Below are positions 1-5,352 of a DNA stretch of 5,374 nucleotides, piece by piece. Source of the stretch: Pontibacterium sp964228735 (GTDB lineage Bacteria; Pseudomonadota; Gammaproteobacteria; Pseudomonadales; Balneatricaceae); assembly GCF_964228735.1 (NCBI RefSeq), contig NZ_CAXRBQ010000165.1:1-5374 (forward strand), given 5' to 3'. The notes under the pieces were generated by a model. It had not been told where the DNA came from, did no database searches, and was given only the letters and a program-made list of their open reading frames with translations. The position numbers and the translations under genes are program-made. Each line of letters opens with the position of its first letter. The stretch's first letter is position 1.

Positions 1-2
1 GG

Positions 3-38
3 CTGCAGCAACTGATGAAACGCGGTGTTATGATGTGA
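3..38 (+). CDS. possible 3' end of an upstream gene (partial)
   Basis: Reading from base 3, the frame gives LQQLMKRGVMM and then a TGA stop at 36-38. The stop lies one base before a long hairpin with a T-rich tail (40-115), which is how a gene end followed by its terminator looks. Eleven residues are too few to identify a family, so no function is offered. The other forward frames either stop earlier (TGA at 13-15) or run through the hairpin to a stop near 141-143, which is less likely. The call rests on position rather than protein similarity. Confidence 0.3.
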   Translation: MQQLMKRGVMM

Positions 39-39
39 C

Positions 40-115
40 AAAGCCTGAATCCTTTGTGATTAAAGTGTTTGCTCGCACACTCATTTTACTCACATGGATT
101 CAGGCTTTCTTATTT
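40..115 (+). terminator. long hairpin with T-rich tail, likely terminator
   Basis: Bases 40-52 (AAAGCCTGAATCC) pair perfectly with 96-108 (GGATTCAGGCTTT). Inside this 13-bp stem, 55-67 pairs with 82-94 with only one mismatch and one G-T pair, leaving a loop of about 14 bases. The right arm runs into TTTCTTATTT (106-115). The tail fits a rho-independent terminator for a rightward gene ending at 38. The stem is much longer than a usual terminator, so a structured RNA or a small palindromic element is also possible. Confidence 0.55.
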
Positions 116-182
116 ATCCCAAACTATGGGACAGCAGTGGCATAACGCCTCCTTTTTTTGTGCCTGATGAACAGCTATATCT

Positions 183-209
183 GGTTCCCATGCTCTGCGT
201 GGGAACGAG
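183..209. repeat. palindromic repeat copy 1 (GTTCCCA type)
   Basis: GTTCCCATGC (184-193) pairs with GCGTGGGAAC (197-206), giving a 10-bp stem with one T-G pair and a 3-base loop, followed by GAG. It shares its core with the copies near 253 and 307. Repeats of the form GTTCCCACGCTC-GCGTGGGAAC are common between genes in many gammaproteobacteria and resemble REP elements; that family link is from memory. Confidence 0.7.
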
Positions 210-223
210 TCATTCCTGTAGCA

Positions 224-241
224 GTCCGCTCTGAGGGCGAC
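224..241. repeat. small imperfect hairpin between palindromic repeats
   Basis: GTC (224-226) and GCTC (228-231) can pair with GGGC (235-238) and GAC (239-241) around a TGA loop, with one bulged C at 227 and one T-G pair. It is weak and lies between repeat copies 1 and 2. It may be part of the same structured cluster or chance. Confidence 0.25.
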
Positions 242-252
242 ATATTCTTGCA

Positions 253-278
253 GGTTCCCACGGTCCATCGTGGGAACC
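253..278. repeat. palindromic repeat copy 2 (GTTCCCA type)
   Basis: GGTTCCCACG (253-262) pairs perfectly with CGTGGGAACC (269-278) around a 6-base loop. The outer arms match copy 1 (GGTTCCCA), but the loop differs and the GAG tail is missing, so the copy has diverged while keeping its pairing. Confidence 0.7.
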
Positions 279-306
279 CATTTGGGGGGATAGGTGTTTA
301 GTTATG

Positions 307-333
307 CATTCCCATGCTGAGCATGGGCACGAG
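307..333. repeat. palindromic repeat copy 3 (GTTCCCA type)
   Basis: CCCATGC (311-317) pairs perfectly with GCATGGG (321-327) around a TGA loop. The flanks CATT on the left and CACGAG on the right match the usual form of this repeat. Relative to copy 1, GGGAACGAG has become GGGCACGAG, which breaks the outer stem. It lies just past the 3' end of the monooxygenase gene and could help protect the 3' end of that message. Confidence 0.6.
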
Positions 334-349
334 AAAAGCCTACTGGCTT
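334..349 (-). terminator. compact hairpin at end of the minus-strand operon
   Basis: On the minus strand the stop codon TAA of the monooxygenase gene runs into AAGCC-AGTA-GGCTT followed by TTCTC. The stem (345-349 with 336-340) has 5 bp and a 4-base loop, with a run of four T (337-334). The stem includes the last two bases of the stop codon. It is a short, weak-to-moderate rho-independent terminator. The palindromic repeat just beyond it (307-333) could strengthen termination or stabilise the transcript. Confidence 0.45.
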
Positions 350-1373
350 AGAGCTCAAATACCTGCGCCAGTTTCCGGTAACTCTCCCGCCGTTTTTCAA
401 AGTTGTGTGTCACGGCAACAACAATCACCTCATCCACATCGTAAAAAGAAGCCTGAGCTTCCAGTATTTCACGACAGTGTGCCGGTGTGCCGGTCACCAT
501 TGAATCACGGGTGATATCAAAGGTGTGCTGATCTGAAGGAGAGAGTTTCTTGTAGAGGTCCATACACTCTTCGGGTGGGCGAATCCCTTCCCGAATCCCG
601 TTGGCGGCCTGGATTTTCCAAAACGTGTGGGAGGCAGCGAGTAATTTGGCCTCTTCGGTGGTGTCAGCGCAGATGACGGCGCTGGAGATCATCGCTTCAG
701 GCGTTTGCATGCGGCTGCCCGAACGAGCCCGGAATGATGCTTTGTACTGCTGAATGATTTCGGCAGGACGCGCGTGGGTGCCGATAAACAGTGCGAGTAC
801 AAATCCCACGCCGAAGTGTGCCGCCAGGTCGATACTGCCTGCAGCTGAGCCGAGCGTCCAAAGATCCGGTGCGCTGCTGTCTGTGGGGGTGACCTGCAGG
901 CCACCAAACGGATGATCAGCAGGGATCCGGTTATCGGTAAAGCCTACCAGTGCTTCAACCAGTTCGGGATAAATATCTCGGTTCACCGGGTTGTTCGGAT
1001 AGGCGAGGGCACGGCTGGGTAATTCGGCGCCGCCTGGTGCACGACCAAAGCCAAGATCAATTCGACCTGGGAAAAAGGCTTCCAGCGTACGAAACACCTC
1101 CGCCACTTTGTAGGGGCTGTAGTGGGAGAGCATAATACCGCCACTGCCCACCTTGATCTGCTGGGTGTGAGCCGCAATCTGTCCGATCACGATCTCCGGG
1201 CAGGGGCTGGAGTAGCTGGGAGTAGCATGGTGTTCGGCAACCCAGTAACGGTGGTAGCCCAGCTCATCACAGGTTTTTGCCAACTCGAGCGTGTGCTGCA
1301 GACCCTGAGTCTGGGAGTTGTTATCGTGGGCCGGGGATTGGTCGACTACGCTGAGTTTCAACTTATCGGTCAT
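348..1373 (-). CDS. luciferase-like (LLM) flavin-dependent monooxygenase
   Basis: This 341-residue protein belongs to the bacterial-luciferase-like group of flavin-dependent oxidoreductases, most like the YhbW / MsnO8 subgroup. Visible family marks are LSVVDQSP near the start (7-14), WVAEHH (44-49), KVGSGGIMLSHYSPYKVAEVF-like residues over 74-94, and GRIDLGFGRAPGG (103-115). The length is typical. Members are TIM barrels that use reduced flavin supplied by a separate reductase, plus oxygen, to oxidise organic substrates. No reductase gene is in the window and the substrate cannot be read from sequence. There is no signal peptide, so it is cytoplasmic. Its ATG overlaps the stop of the DUF336 gene as ATGA (1370-1373), so it is the third gene of the operon and probably translationally coupled. 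GCAGG six bases before the ATG may serve as ribosome binding site. The family call is firm; the role is inferred. Confidence 0.93.
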   Translation of the reverse strand: MTDKLKLSVVDQSPAHDNNSQTQGLQHTLELAKTCDELGYHRYWVAEHHATPSYSSPCPEIVIGQIAAHTQQIKVGSGGIMLSHYSPYKVAEVFRTLEAFFPGRIDLGFGRAPGGAELPSRALAYPNNPVNRDIYPELVEALVGFTDNRIPADHPFGGLQVTPTDSSAPDLWTLGSAAGSIDLAAHFGVGFVLALFIGTHARPAEIIQQYKASFRARSGSRMQTPEAMISSAVICADTTEEAKLLAASHTFWKIQAANGIREGIRPPEECMDLYKKLSPSDQHTFDITRDSMVTGTPAHCREILEAQASFYDVDEVIVVAVTHNFEKRRESYRKLAQVFEL

Positions 1374-1774
1374 TGCAGGCCTGCCTTATCCAGAGCGTAG
1401 GTGGCGATCTCAAGGTCCTGCTCGGCGCTGCCGCCGGAGATGCCAAAGCCGCCGATCACACCGTTCTCTGCTTTCAGCGGGACACCCCCGGGGAAGCCCG
1501 TGAGTAATCCATTGCTCAGCTCGATCCCGGTGAGTTGTGCATCCCGAATGAGTTGTCCGAAGTCGCCGGTAGGCATTGGAAAAAGGGCGCAGGTGCGGGC
1601 TTTTCGCTGGGCGACGTCAGCTGAACCCAGAATCGCACCGTCCATGCGGCGAAATTCGAGTAGATGTGCGCCACTATCGACAACAGCGATCGATACGTTG
1701 ATGCCCATCTGTTGGGCTTTGTGTTCAGCCGCTTCAATCAACTGGCGAGCGGTTTTAGAGCTAAGGATATTCAT
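1370..1774 (-). CDS. GlcG/HbpS family (DUF336) small heme-binding-like protein
   Basis: The 134-residue product has the GlcG/HbpS (DUF336) fold signature: an N-terminal helix (LSSKTARQLIEAAEHKA), the strand SIAVVDSGAHLLEFRRMDGA (28-47), SADVAQRKARTCA (51-63), and the glycine-rich end FPGGVPLKAENGVIGGFGIS (94-113) followed by SGGSAEQDLEIA. Length and motif order fit a full single-domain member. Relatives include GlcG from glycolate operons, Streptomyces HbpS, which binds heme, and the C-terminal domain of PduO. Biochemical roles in the family are poorly settled and many members sit beside oxidoreductase genes. There is no signal peptide, unlike secreted HbpS, so this one is cytoplasmic. It is joined by 4-base ATGA overlaps to the activator upstream (1771-1774) and the monooxygenase downstream (1370-1373). 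A helper, cofactor or ligand-binding role for the monooxygenase is possible but is only inferred from the operon. Confidence 0.88.
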   Translation of the reverse strand: MNILSSKTARQLIEAAEHKAQQMGINVSIAVVDSGAHLLEFRRMDGAILGSADVAQRKARTCALFPMPTGDFGQLIRDAQLTGIELSNGLLTGFPGGVPLKAENGVIGGFGISGGSAEQDLEIATYALDKAGLQ

Positions 1775-3450
1775 AGGGCCTGATCCAGCTTCTTGATTCT
1801 GTATGCAAGGGTTGGTCGAGAGATGCCAAGTGCGCGTGCTGCTTCAGAGACGTTACCGTTGGCCTGATTCAGGGCGTGTTCGATGACCCTGTTTTCGATC
1901 GCCTCCATGGAGCCGCACTCCGCCAATGCTTCAGTAATCCAATCGGAGCTGTTGTTGGCATCGGCTTCCGGTGTGTTGTTATCTACCAGATGACCCTGGG
2001 AGGACACCGTCTGGCTGGAATCCAGTTCCAGGGTTGGAAACAGGGAGTGGGCGCTGATTGGTTCGCTCTGCTCGGTGAGAATCAGACCGCGTTCAATCAC
2101 GTTCTCCAGTTCGCGTACGTTGCCCGGCCATTCATAATTGCTCATGGCGCGCATGGCCATGTCGGACAGGCCAGCTACGCGTTTGTTGTAGAAGGCTTGG
2201 TATTTCTCCATGAAGTGTTCGACGAGCAGGGGAATGTCTTCACGTCTTTCGCGCAGAGGCGGGATATTGATCGGATATACATTCAATCGGTAGAACAGAT
2301 CTGCACGAAAGCGTCCTTCTTCCACCGCCTGCTCAAGGCTTTCGTTGGTGGCGGCGACAACGCGGATATCAATCTTTCGCGTTGCTGTATCACCCACGCG
2401 TTCCAGTTCCGATTCCTGTAATACACGCAGCAGGGTCGCCTGGGCACGGGGTGTCAGTTCGATCACCTCGTCGAGGAAGATGGTGCCGCCGTTGGCGCGT
2501 TCAAATTTACCGGCGCGGGATTGGGTGGCGCCGGTATAAGCGCCGCGCTCAACACCAAACAGCTCTGATTCGATCAGATCCGGTGGGATGGCGGCGCAGT
2601 TCACGGCAATAAACGGCTCATCTGCCCGTTCACTGGCCTGATGGATGCCGCGTGCGACCAGCTCCTTACCGACACCGGTTTCACCCAGCAATAACACCGT
2701 CACTTTGCCGGGCGCGGCTTTATGGGCCAGCTTGCAGACCTGTTGGTAGGCGGGTGACTGACCGCGAAAGTTGCCCAGCGTCGATTCTGAGTCGATTTTA
2801 TGGCGCAGTACCGAAATCTGGGATTGCAGCTCGTACAGTTCTTCGATGATGCGATCGCTGGAAAAGTAGCCGCGGTAGATATCCGCATCGTCCCACTCTT
2901 CGGCGGGACGTCCCACAAATAAGCATTGGTCGTCACCGCAGCCACGGCAGGTCACTTCTTTAAACAGAATTTCTCGACCCAGTAACGCGGAAGTATAAGC
3001 ACTGGCATGTCCCATCAGGCTCCAGCAGACCGGGTCGTCGAGCATGCCGAGCTCGCCACGAAACATCTCTGCTTCGTAGGAATCGTGCAGGCGGTATTCA
3101 GCATAAAAGTGGTCTTCATCCAACTGAAGTGTGCACTCCTCAATCCGCACCATGCCTTTCAGGGCGTGGAGGTTAAAGCCTGTTCTCAAAAGGGTTGCTG
3201 CATCATCTGATGCGGCCAGTTTGAGGGCGAGCTGGGCATCCTTTTTACCCAGGCTGTAACCCAATCGCATAAAGAAGCCCTTGGCACGTTCCAATCCAAG
3301 GGTATCGATCTGCTCTTTACGGAATTCAGCCAGGGCTCCCAGCTGTAGCAGCAGAACACGCTGCTCTTCAAACCAGATTTTGCCATCGCTGTCGTGGAAG
3401 CGGATCTGGCGGCTCAGGTTCGGGGTATCGTGAATAACGGAGGTGTCCAT
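1771..3450 (-). CDS. sigma-54-dependent activator, XylR/DmpR type (V4R domain)
   Basis: This 559-residue enhancer-binding protein has the full XylR/DmpR layout: XylR_N (about 15-115), V4R ligand domain (about 125-185), a short linker helix (about 198-220), AAA+ ATPase (about 225-455), a polar spacer (475-505) and a Fis-type HTH (530-555). Seen in the ATPase are Walker A GETGVGKE (256-263), GAYTGA (303-308) for sigma-54 contact, Walker B TIFLDE (323-328), the arginine-finger region FRADLFYRLN (381-390) and WPGNVREL (441-448). In V4R, C142, E165, C168 and C176 match in spacing the zinc site I recall from MopR (155/178/181/189). Relatives sense phenols, toluene or other aromatics; the effector here is unknown. 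It is the first gene of a three-gene operon and is divergent from a LysR gene. The start is supported by GGAG (3456-3459) five bases before the ATG. Oddities are Tyr in GAFTGA and LDEVIEL where LDEIGEL is usual. Confidence 0.95.
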   Translation of the reverse strand: MDTSVIHDTPNLSRQIRFHDSDGKIWFEEQRVLLLQLGALAEFRKEQIDTLGLERAKGFFMRLGYSLGKKDAQLALKLAASDDAATLLRTGFNLHALKGMVRIEECTLQLDEDHFYAEYRLHDSYEAEMFRGELGMLDDPVCWSLMGHASAYTSALLGREILFKEVTCRGCGDDQCLFVGRPAEEWDDADIYRGYFSSDRIIEELYELQSQISVLRHKIDSESTLGNFRGQSPAYQQVCKLAHKAAPGKVTVLLLGETGVGKELVARGIHQASERADEPFIAVNCAAIPPDLIESELFGVERGAYTGATQSRAGKFERANGGTIFLDEVIELTPRAQATLLRVLQESELERVGDTATRKIDIRVVAATNESLEQAVEEGRFRADLFYRLNVYPINIPPLRERREDIPLLVEHFMEKYQAFYNKRVAGLSDMAMRAMSNYEWPGNVRELENVIERGLILTEQSEPISAHSLFPTLELDSSQTVSSQGHLVDNNTPEADANNSSDWITEALAECGSMEAIENRVIEHALNQANGNVSEAARALGISRPTLAYRIKKLDQAL

Positions 3451-3455
3451 GCGCG

Positions 3456-3477
3456 CTCCACTGTTTTAATTATTGTA
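3456..3477 (-). promoter_or_regulatory. RBS and candidate -10 of the activator operon
   Basis: On the minus strand, GGAG (3456-3459) lies five bases before the activator ATG and fits a Shine-Dalgarno site. Further upstream, TACAAT (3472-3477) matches the sigma-70 -10 consensus at five of six bases and would put the transcript start near 3465. No good -35 hexamer is found at 17 bases, which would suit a promoter that depends on an activator such as the divergent LysR protein. No sigma-54 -24/-12 pattern is seen here. Confidence 0.4.
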
Positions 3478-3481
3478 TGGA

Positions 3482-3512
3482 TATGATTCTATTAAATTTC
3501 GTTTTTTAAAAT
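3482..3512 (+). promoter_or_regulatory. candidate -10 elements for the LysR gene
   Basis: Two rightward hexamers each match the -10 consensus at five of six bases: TATGAT (3482-3487) and TAAAAT (3507-3512). Neither has a clear -35 partner. The stretch 3461-3515 is strikingly AT-rich compared with the genes on both sides, as expected for back-to-back promoters. Which element is used cannot be decided by eye. Confidence 0.3.
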
Positions 3513-3524
3513 TATGGTGAATCT

Positions 3525-3551
3525 CGGGATGCTAAATCCCGTTATCGGGAT
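3525..3551 (+). promoter_or_regulatory. triple CGGGAT/ATCCCG element in the LysR leader
   Basis: CGGGAT (3525-3530), ATCCCG (3536-3541) and CGGGAT (3546-3551) are spaced by 5 and 4 bases. The middle copy can pair with either neighbour, so two mutually exclusive hairpins with 6-bp stems are possible. The right-hand copy contains GGGA (3547-3550), the best ribosome binding site for the preferred start at 3559. The element could act as an operator (autoregulation is common for LysR regulators) or as an RNA structure that hides the ribosome site. The repeat is seen; its role is inferred. Confidence 0.4.
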
Positions 3552-3558
3552 CAAGGCG

Positions 3559-4455
3559 ATGGACTATCACAACCTCTTCATATTCATAAAAGTGATGGAG
3601 AAGGGCAGCTTTCTAGGGGCGTCCCGCGCACTGGGAATGCCAACCTCCACAGTGAGTCGCCGGGTGCAGAGTCTGGAGGAAAGTCTGGGTTATCGCCTGT
3701 TACACCGCAGCGCCCGCAAGTTGGCGTTAACCGAAGCGGGGGAGTTGTTCTACCGGCGCTGTCAGCCGTTGTTTGCGGAGCTGGAACATGCAACCAAATC
3801 GCTGGATGGTGAGCTGACTTCGCCGTCTGGCGAACTGCGTATTACCGCACCCGTATCGCTGTCTAATGAACTACTCGATCCCTGGTTCTTTGAGTTTATG
3901 GAGAAGTACCCCAAGATCCGCCTGGAACTGATGTTGGTAAACCGTAATATCGACCTGATGGATGAAGGGGTGGATATTGCGTTCCGTATCGGTGAGATCA
4001 AACTCAAGGACTGGATCAGTCGCTCGCTGTTTCATTCCCGATTTACGTTATGCGCGAGCCCGGCGTTCATCGAAAAAAACGGCGAGCTTGAGCATCCCTC
4101 TGAATTGGCGGGACTGCCGCTGGTCATTCCGCGTCGATCGCCAATCTGGCATTTCCATCATACGGGCGGTGAACAGATCTCCATCGGTGGTGAATCCCGG
4201 GTGCGGGTGGATGAGCTGAGTACGGCGGCCAAGGCGGTAGTAAATGGCTTGGGGGTAGGGAACCTGCCCAATTACGTGGTGGATGACCTGCTCAAAAGCG
4301 GGCAACTGGTACGGTTGTTGCCGGAATGGGAACCCTCCGGGCGTGAGGTGCAGATGCTGTATCCGCATCGCAAATACCTGCCCAACAAGGTGCGCTTATT
4401 TGTTGAGTTCATTATGGAGAAGGTTGAGCAGTATCGCCTGACCCTGAACAACTAA
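3559..4455 (+). CDS. LysR-type transcriptional regulator
   Basis: The protein has a typical LysR N-terminal winged HTH (FIFIKVMEKGSFLGASRALG, then STVSRRVQSLEESLG and LLHRSARKLALTEAG) and a periplasmic-binding-like effector domain from about residue 90 to the end. It resembles the CrgA/AaeR-like branch (SGELRITAPVSLSNELLDPW; DEGVDIAFRIGEI). From the ATG at 3559 it has 298 residues, the normal family length. This start is preferred because MDYHNLFIFIKVMEKGSF aligns with the usual LysR beginning and GGGA lies eight bases upstream. ATGs at 3514 and 3529 would add 15 or 10 residues with no clear ribosome site at 3514. It is read divergently from the sigma-54 activator, so it is a good candidate regulator of that operon and of itself. 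The effector is unknown. Confidence 0.93.
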   Translation: MDYHNLFIFIKVMEKGSFLGASRALGMPTSTVSRRVQSLEESLGYRLLHRSARKLALTEAGELFYRRCQPLFAELEHATKSLDGELTSPSGELRITAPVSLSNELLDPWFFEFMEKYPKIRLELMLVNRNIDLMDEGVDIAFRIGEIKLKDWISRSLFHSRFTLCASPAFIEKNGELEHPSELAGLPLVIPRRSPIWHFHHTGGEQISIGGESRVRVDELSTAAKAVVNGLGVGNLPNYVVDDLLKSGQLVRLLPEWEPSGREVQMLYPHRKYLPNKVRLFVEFIMEKVEQYRLTLNN

Positions 4456-4530
4456 CGGTCACTCTCTACTCCGTGGTTTCCCCTATGTCATTGCAAGCGC
4501 TTTCGGGAGGCGGTACATTGGCGCGCAACC

Positions 4531-4572
4531 AACCTGTAACTTTGTGGTTAGCCGATTGACCCGTTGCAGGTT
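4531..4572. promoter_or_regulatory. 10-base inverted repeat upstream of thrH
   Basis: AACCTGTAAC (4531-4540) and GTTGCAGGTT (4563-4572) are inverted copies with a single mismatch that becomes a T-G pair. They are 22 bases apart, two helical turns, which suits a dimeric regulator. A -35-like TTGACC (4556-4561) lies between the arms. No T-run follows, so it is not a terminator for the LysR gene. An operator controlling thrH is the simplest reading, but nothing identifies the regulator. Confidence 0.35.
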
Positions 4573-4587
4573 AGGCATAACTATAAA
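4556..4587 (+). promoter_or_regulatory. candidate sigma-70 promoter of thrH
   Basis: TTGACC (4556-4561) matches the -35 consensus at five of six bases and TATAAA (4582-4587) matches the -10 at five of six. The spacer is 20 bases, longer than the usual 16-18, so the pairing is doubtful and one hexamer may belong to another combination. The location fits an individual promoter for thrH, since the LysR gene ends about 150 bases upstream. Confidence 0.35.
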
Positions 4588-4594
4588 ACCACTT

Positions 4595-4600
4595 AGGAGG
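4595..4600 (+). promoter_or_regulatory. ribosome binding site that fixes the thrH GTG start
   Basis: A perfect AGGAGG lies seven bases before the GTG at 4608. No in-frame ATG near this point would keep the catalytic Asp7, so the site decides in favour of the GTG start. Confidence 0.85.
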
Positions 4601-4607
4601 AGTTTCC

Positions 4608-5225
4608 GTGGAACTCGCATGTCTTGACCTGGAAGGTGTACTGATTCCGGAAATCTGGATCGCATTCGCCGAAGAAACCGGTATCGAAGAGCTGAAAGCT
4701 ACCACTCGCGATATCCCTGACTACGATGTATTGATGAAGCAGCGTCTGCGTATTCTGGATGAGCATGGCCTGACCCTGCCTCAGATTCAGGACACCATCA
4801 GCCGATTGTCTCCACTGGAAGGCGCGGCAGACTTTGTTAACTGGCTGCGTGAGCGCTTCCAGGTGGTGATTCTGTCTGACACCTTCTACGAGTTTGCGGC
4901 ACCACTGATGGCACAACTGGGCCACCCAACACTGCTGTGTCACAAACTGGAAGTGGATGATAACGGTCGAATCACTGACTACACCCTGCGTCAGCGCGAT
5001 CCTAAGCGTCAGTCCGTACGTGCGTTCCAGCTGCTGAACTACCGCGTAATAGCGGCAGGAGACTCCTACAACGACACCACCATGCTGACCCAGGCTGAGT
5101 CCGGTATTCTGTTCCACGCACCTGATAACGTAATCGCTGAGTTCCCGCAGTTCCCGGCGGTACACAGCTACGAAGACCTGAAGCAGGAATTCCTGAAAGC
5201 CAGTGTTCGTGATCTGAGTCTGTAA
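4608..5225 (+). CDS. thrH: ThrH: phosphoserine phosphatase / homoserine phosphotransferase
   Basis: This 205-residue HAD-superfamily enzyme matches Pseudomonas ThrH over its whole length as I recall it. ThrH hydrolyses phosphoserine, the last step of serine synthesis, and can pass the phosphate to homoserine, feeding threonine synthesis. HAD motifs are visible: motif I DLEGV with nucleophile Asp7 and Glu9 in place of the usual second Asp (a ThrH trait), motif II SDT (90-92), motif III Lys133 in DPKRQS, and motif IV GDSYND (151-156). The cap region includes RDIPDYDVLMKQRL (34-47). It is cytoplasmic and needs magnesium by family. The start is GTG behind AGGAGG; starting later would remove Asp7. 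It stands alone between the LysR gene and a strong terminator, with no pathway neighbours in view. No defect is seen. Confidence 0.96.
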   Translation: MELACLDLEGVLIPEIWIAFAEETGIEELKATTRDIPDYDVLMKQRLRILDEHGLTLPQIQDTISRLSPLEGAADFVNWLRERFQVVILSDTFYEFAAPLMAQLGHPTLLCHKLEVDDNGRITDYTLRQRDPKRQSVRAFQLLNYRVIAAGDSYNDTTMLTQAESGILFHAPDNVIAEFPQFPAVHSYEDLKQEFLKASVRDLSL

Positions 5226-5247
5226 GATTAAGGCACTTCAGTGTTTG

Positions 5248-5276
5248 AAAAAGCCACCCATCGCGGTGGCTTTTTT
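5248..5276 (+). terminator. strong rho-independent terminator after thrH
   Basis: GCCACC (5253-5258) pairs with GGTGGC (5265-5270) around a 6-base loop, followed by six T (5271-5276). Five A (5248-5252) precede the stem, so it can be extended and could also work leftwards for a converging gene. It begins 22 bases after the thrH stop. Confidence 0.9.
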
Positions 5277-5325
5277 GTGGTTTATCGTCCAGGTGTGTGG
5301 AACAGAGGCATCCACTCTTTTGTAG

Positions 5326-5352
5326 GTTGGCCTTCGCAACGCGAAGCCCAAC
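5326..5352. repeat. palindromic repeat beyond the thrH terminator
   Basis: GTTGGCCTTCGC (5326-5337) and GCGAAGCCCAAC (5341-5352) form a 12-bp stem with one mismatch (C5331 against C5347) and an AAC loop, preceded by TGTAG. This matches a widespread intergenic palindrome of the form TGTAGGTTGGGCTTCGC...GCGAAGCCCAAC that I recall from many gammaproteobacteria. Its sequence is unrelated to the repeats at 183-333. No open frame or other gene is apparent from 5226 to the window end. Confidence 0.65.

Noticed and set aside
55..94. TGTGA ... TCACA resembling CRP half-sites
   Set aside because: The half-sites are 30 bases apart instead of 6 and are simply the inner stem of the hairpin.
2..143. Open forward frame through the left hairpin
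   Set aside because: It runs across a 69-base self-complementary structure and has no recognisable protein features; the frame ending at 38 fits the layout better.
325..339. GG-N10-GC spacing like a sigma-54 promoter, plus strand
   Set aside because: The spacing is right, but the TT before GC is missing, it overlaps palindromic repeat copy 3, and it points into the 3' end of an opposing gene.
1375..1384. Perfect 10-base palindrome GCAGGCCTGC before the monooxygenase start
   Set aside because: It lies inside the coding end of the DUF336 gene and is short enough to be chance; no partner site is seen.
1401..1796. 131-residue open frame on the plus strand
   Set aside because: It lies opposite the well-supported DUF336 gene and its protein shows no family motif.
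1876..2421. 181-residue open frame on the plus strand
   Set aside because: It is antisense to the conserved AAA+ and HTH regions of the activator and has no motif of its own.
4508..4522. Weak -24/-12-like pattern before thrH
   Set aside because: Only GG, GC and a few other bases match; a housekeeping gene with a sigma-70-like region nearby does not need it.
4593..5165. 190-residue open frame on the minus strand
   Set aside because: It is antisense to thrH, whose catalytic motifs and ribosome site are clear.
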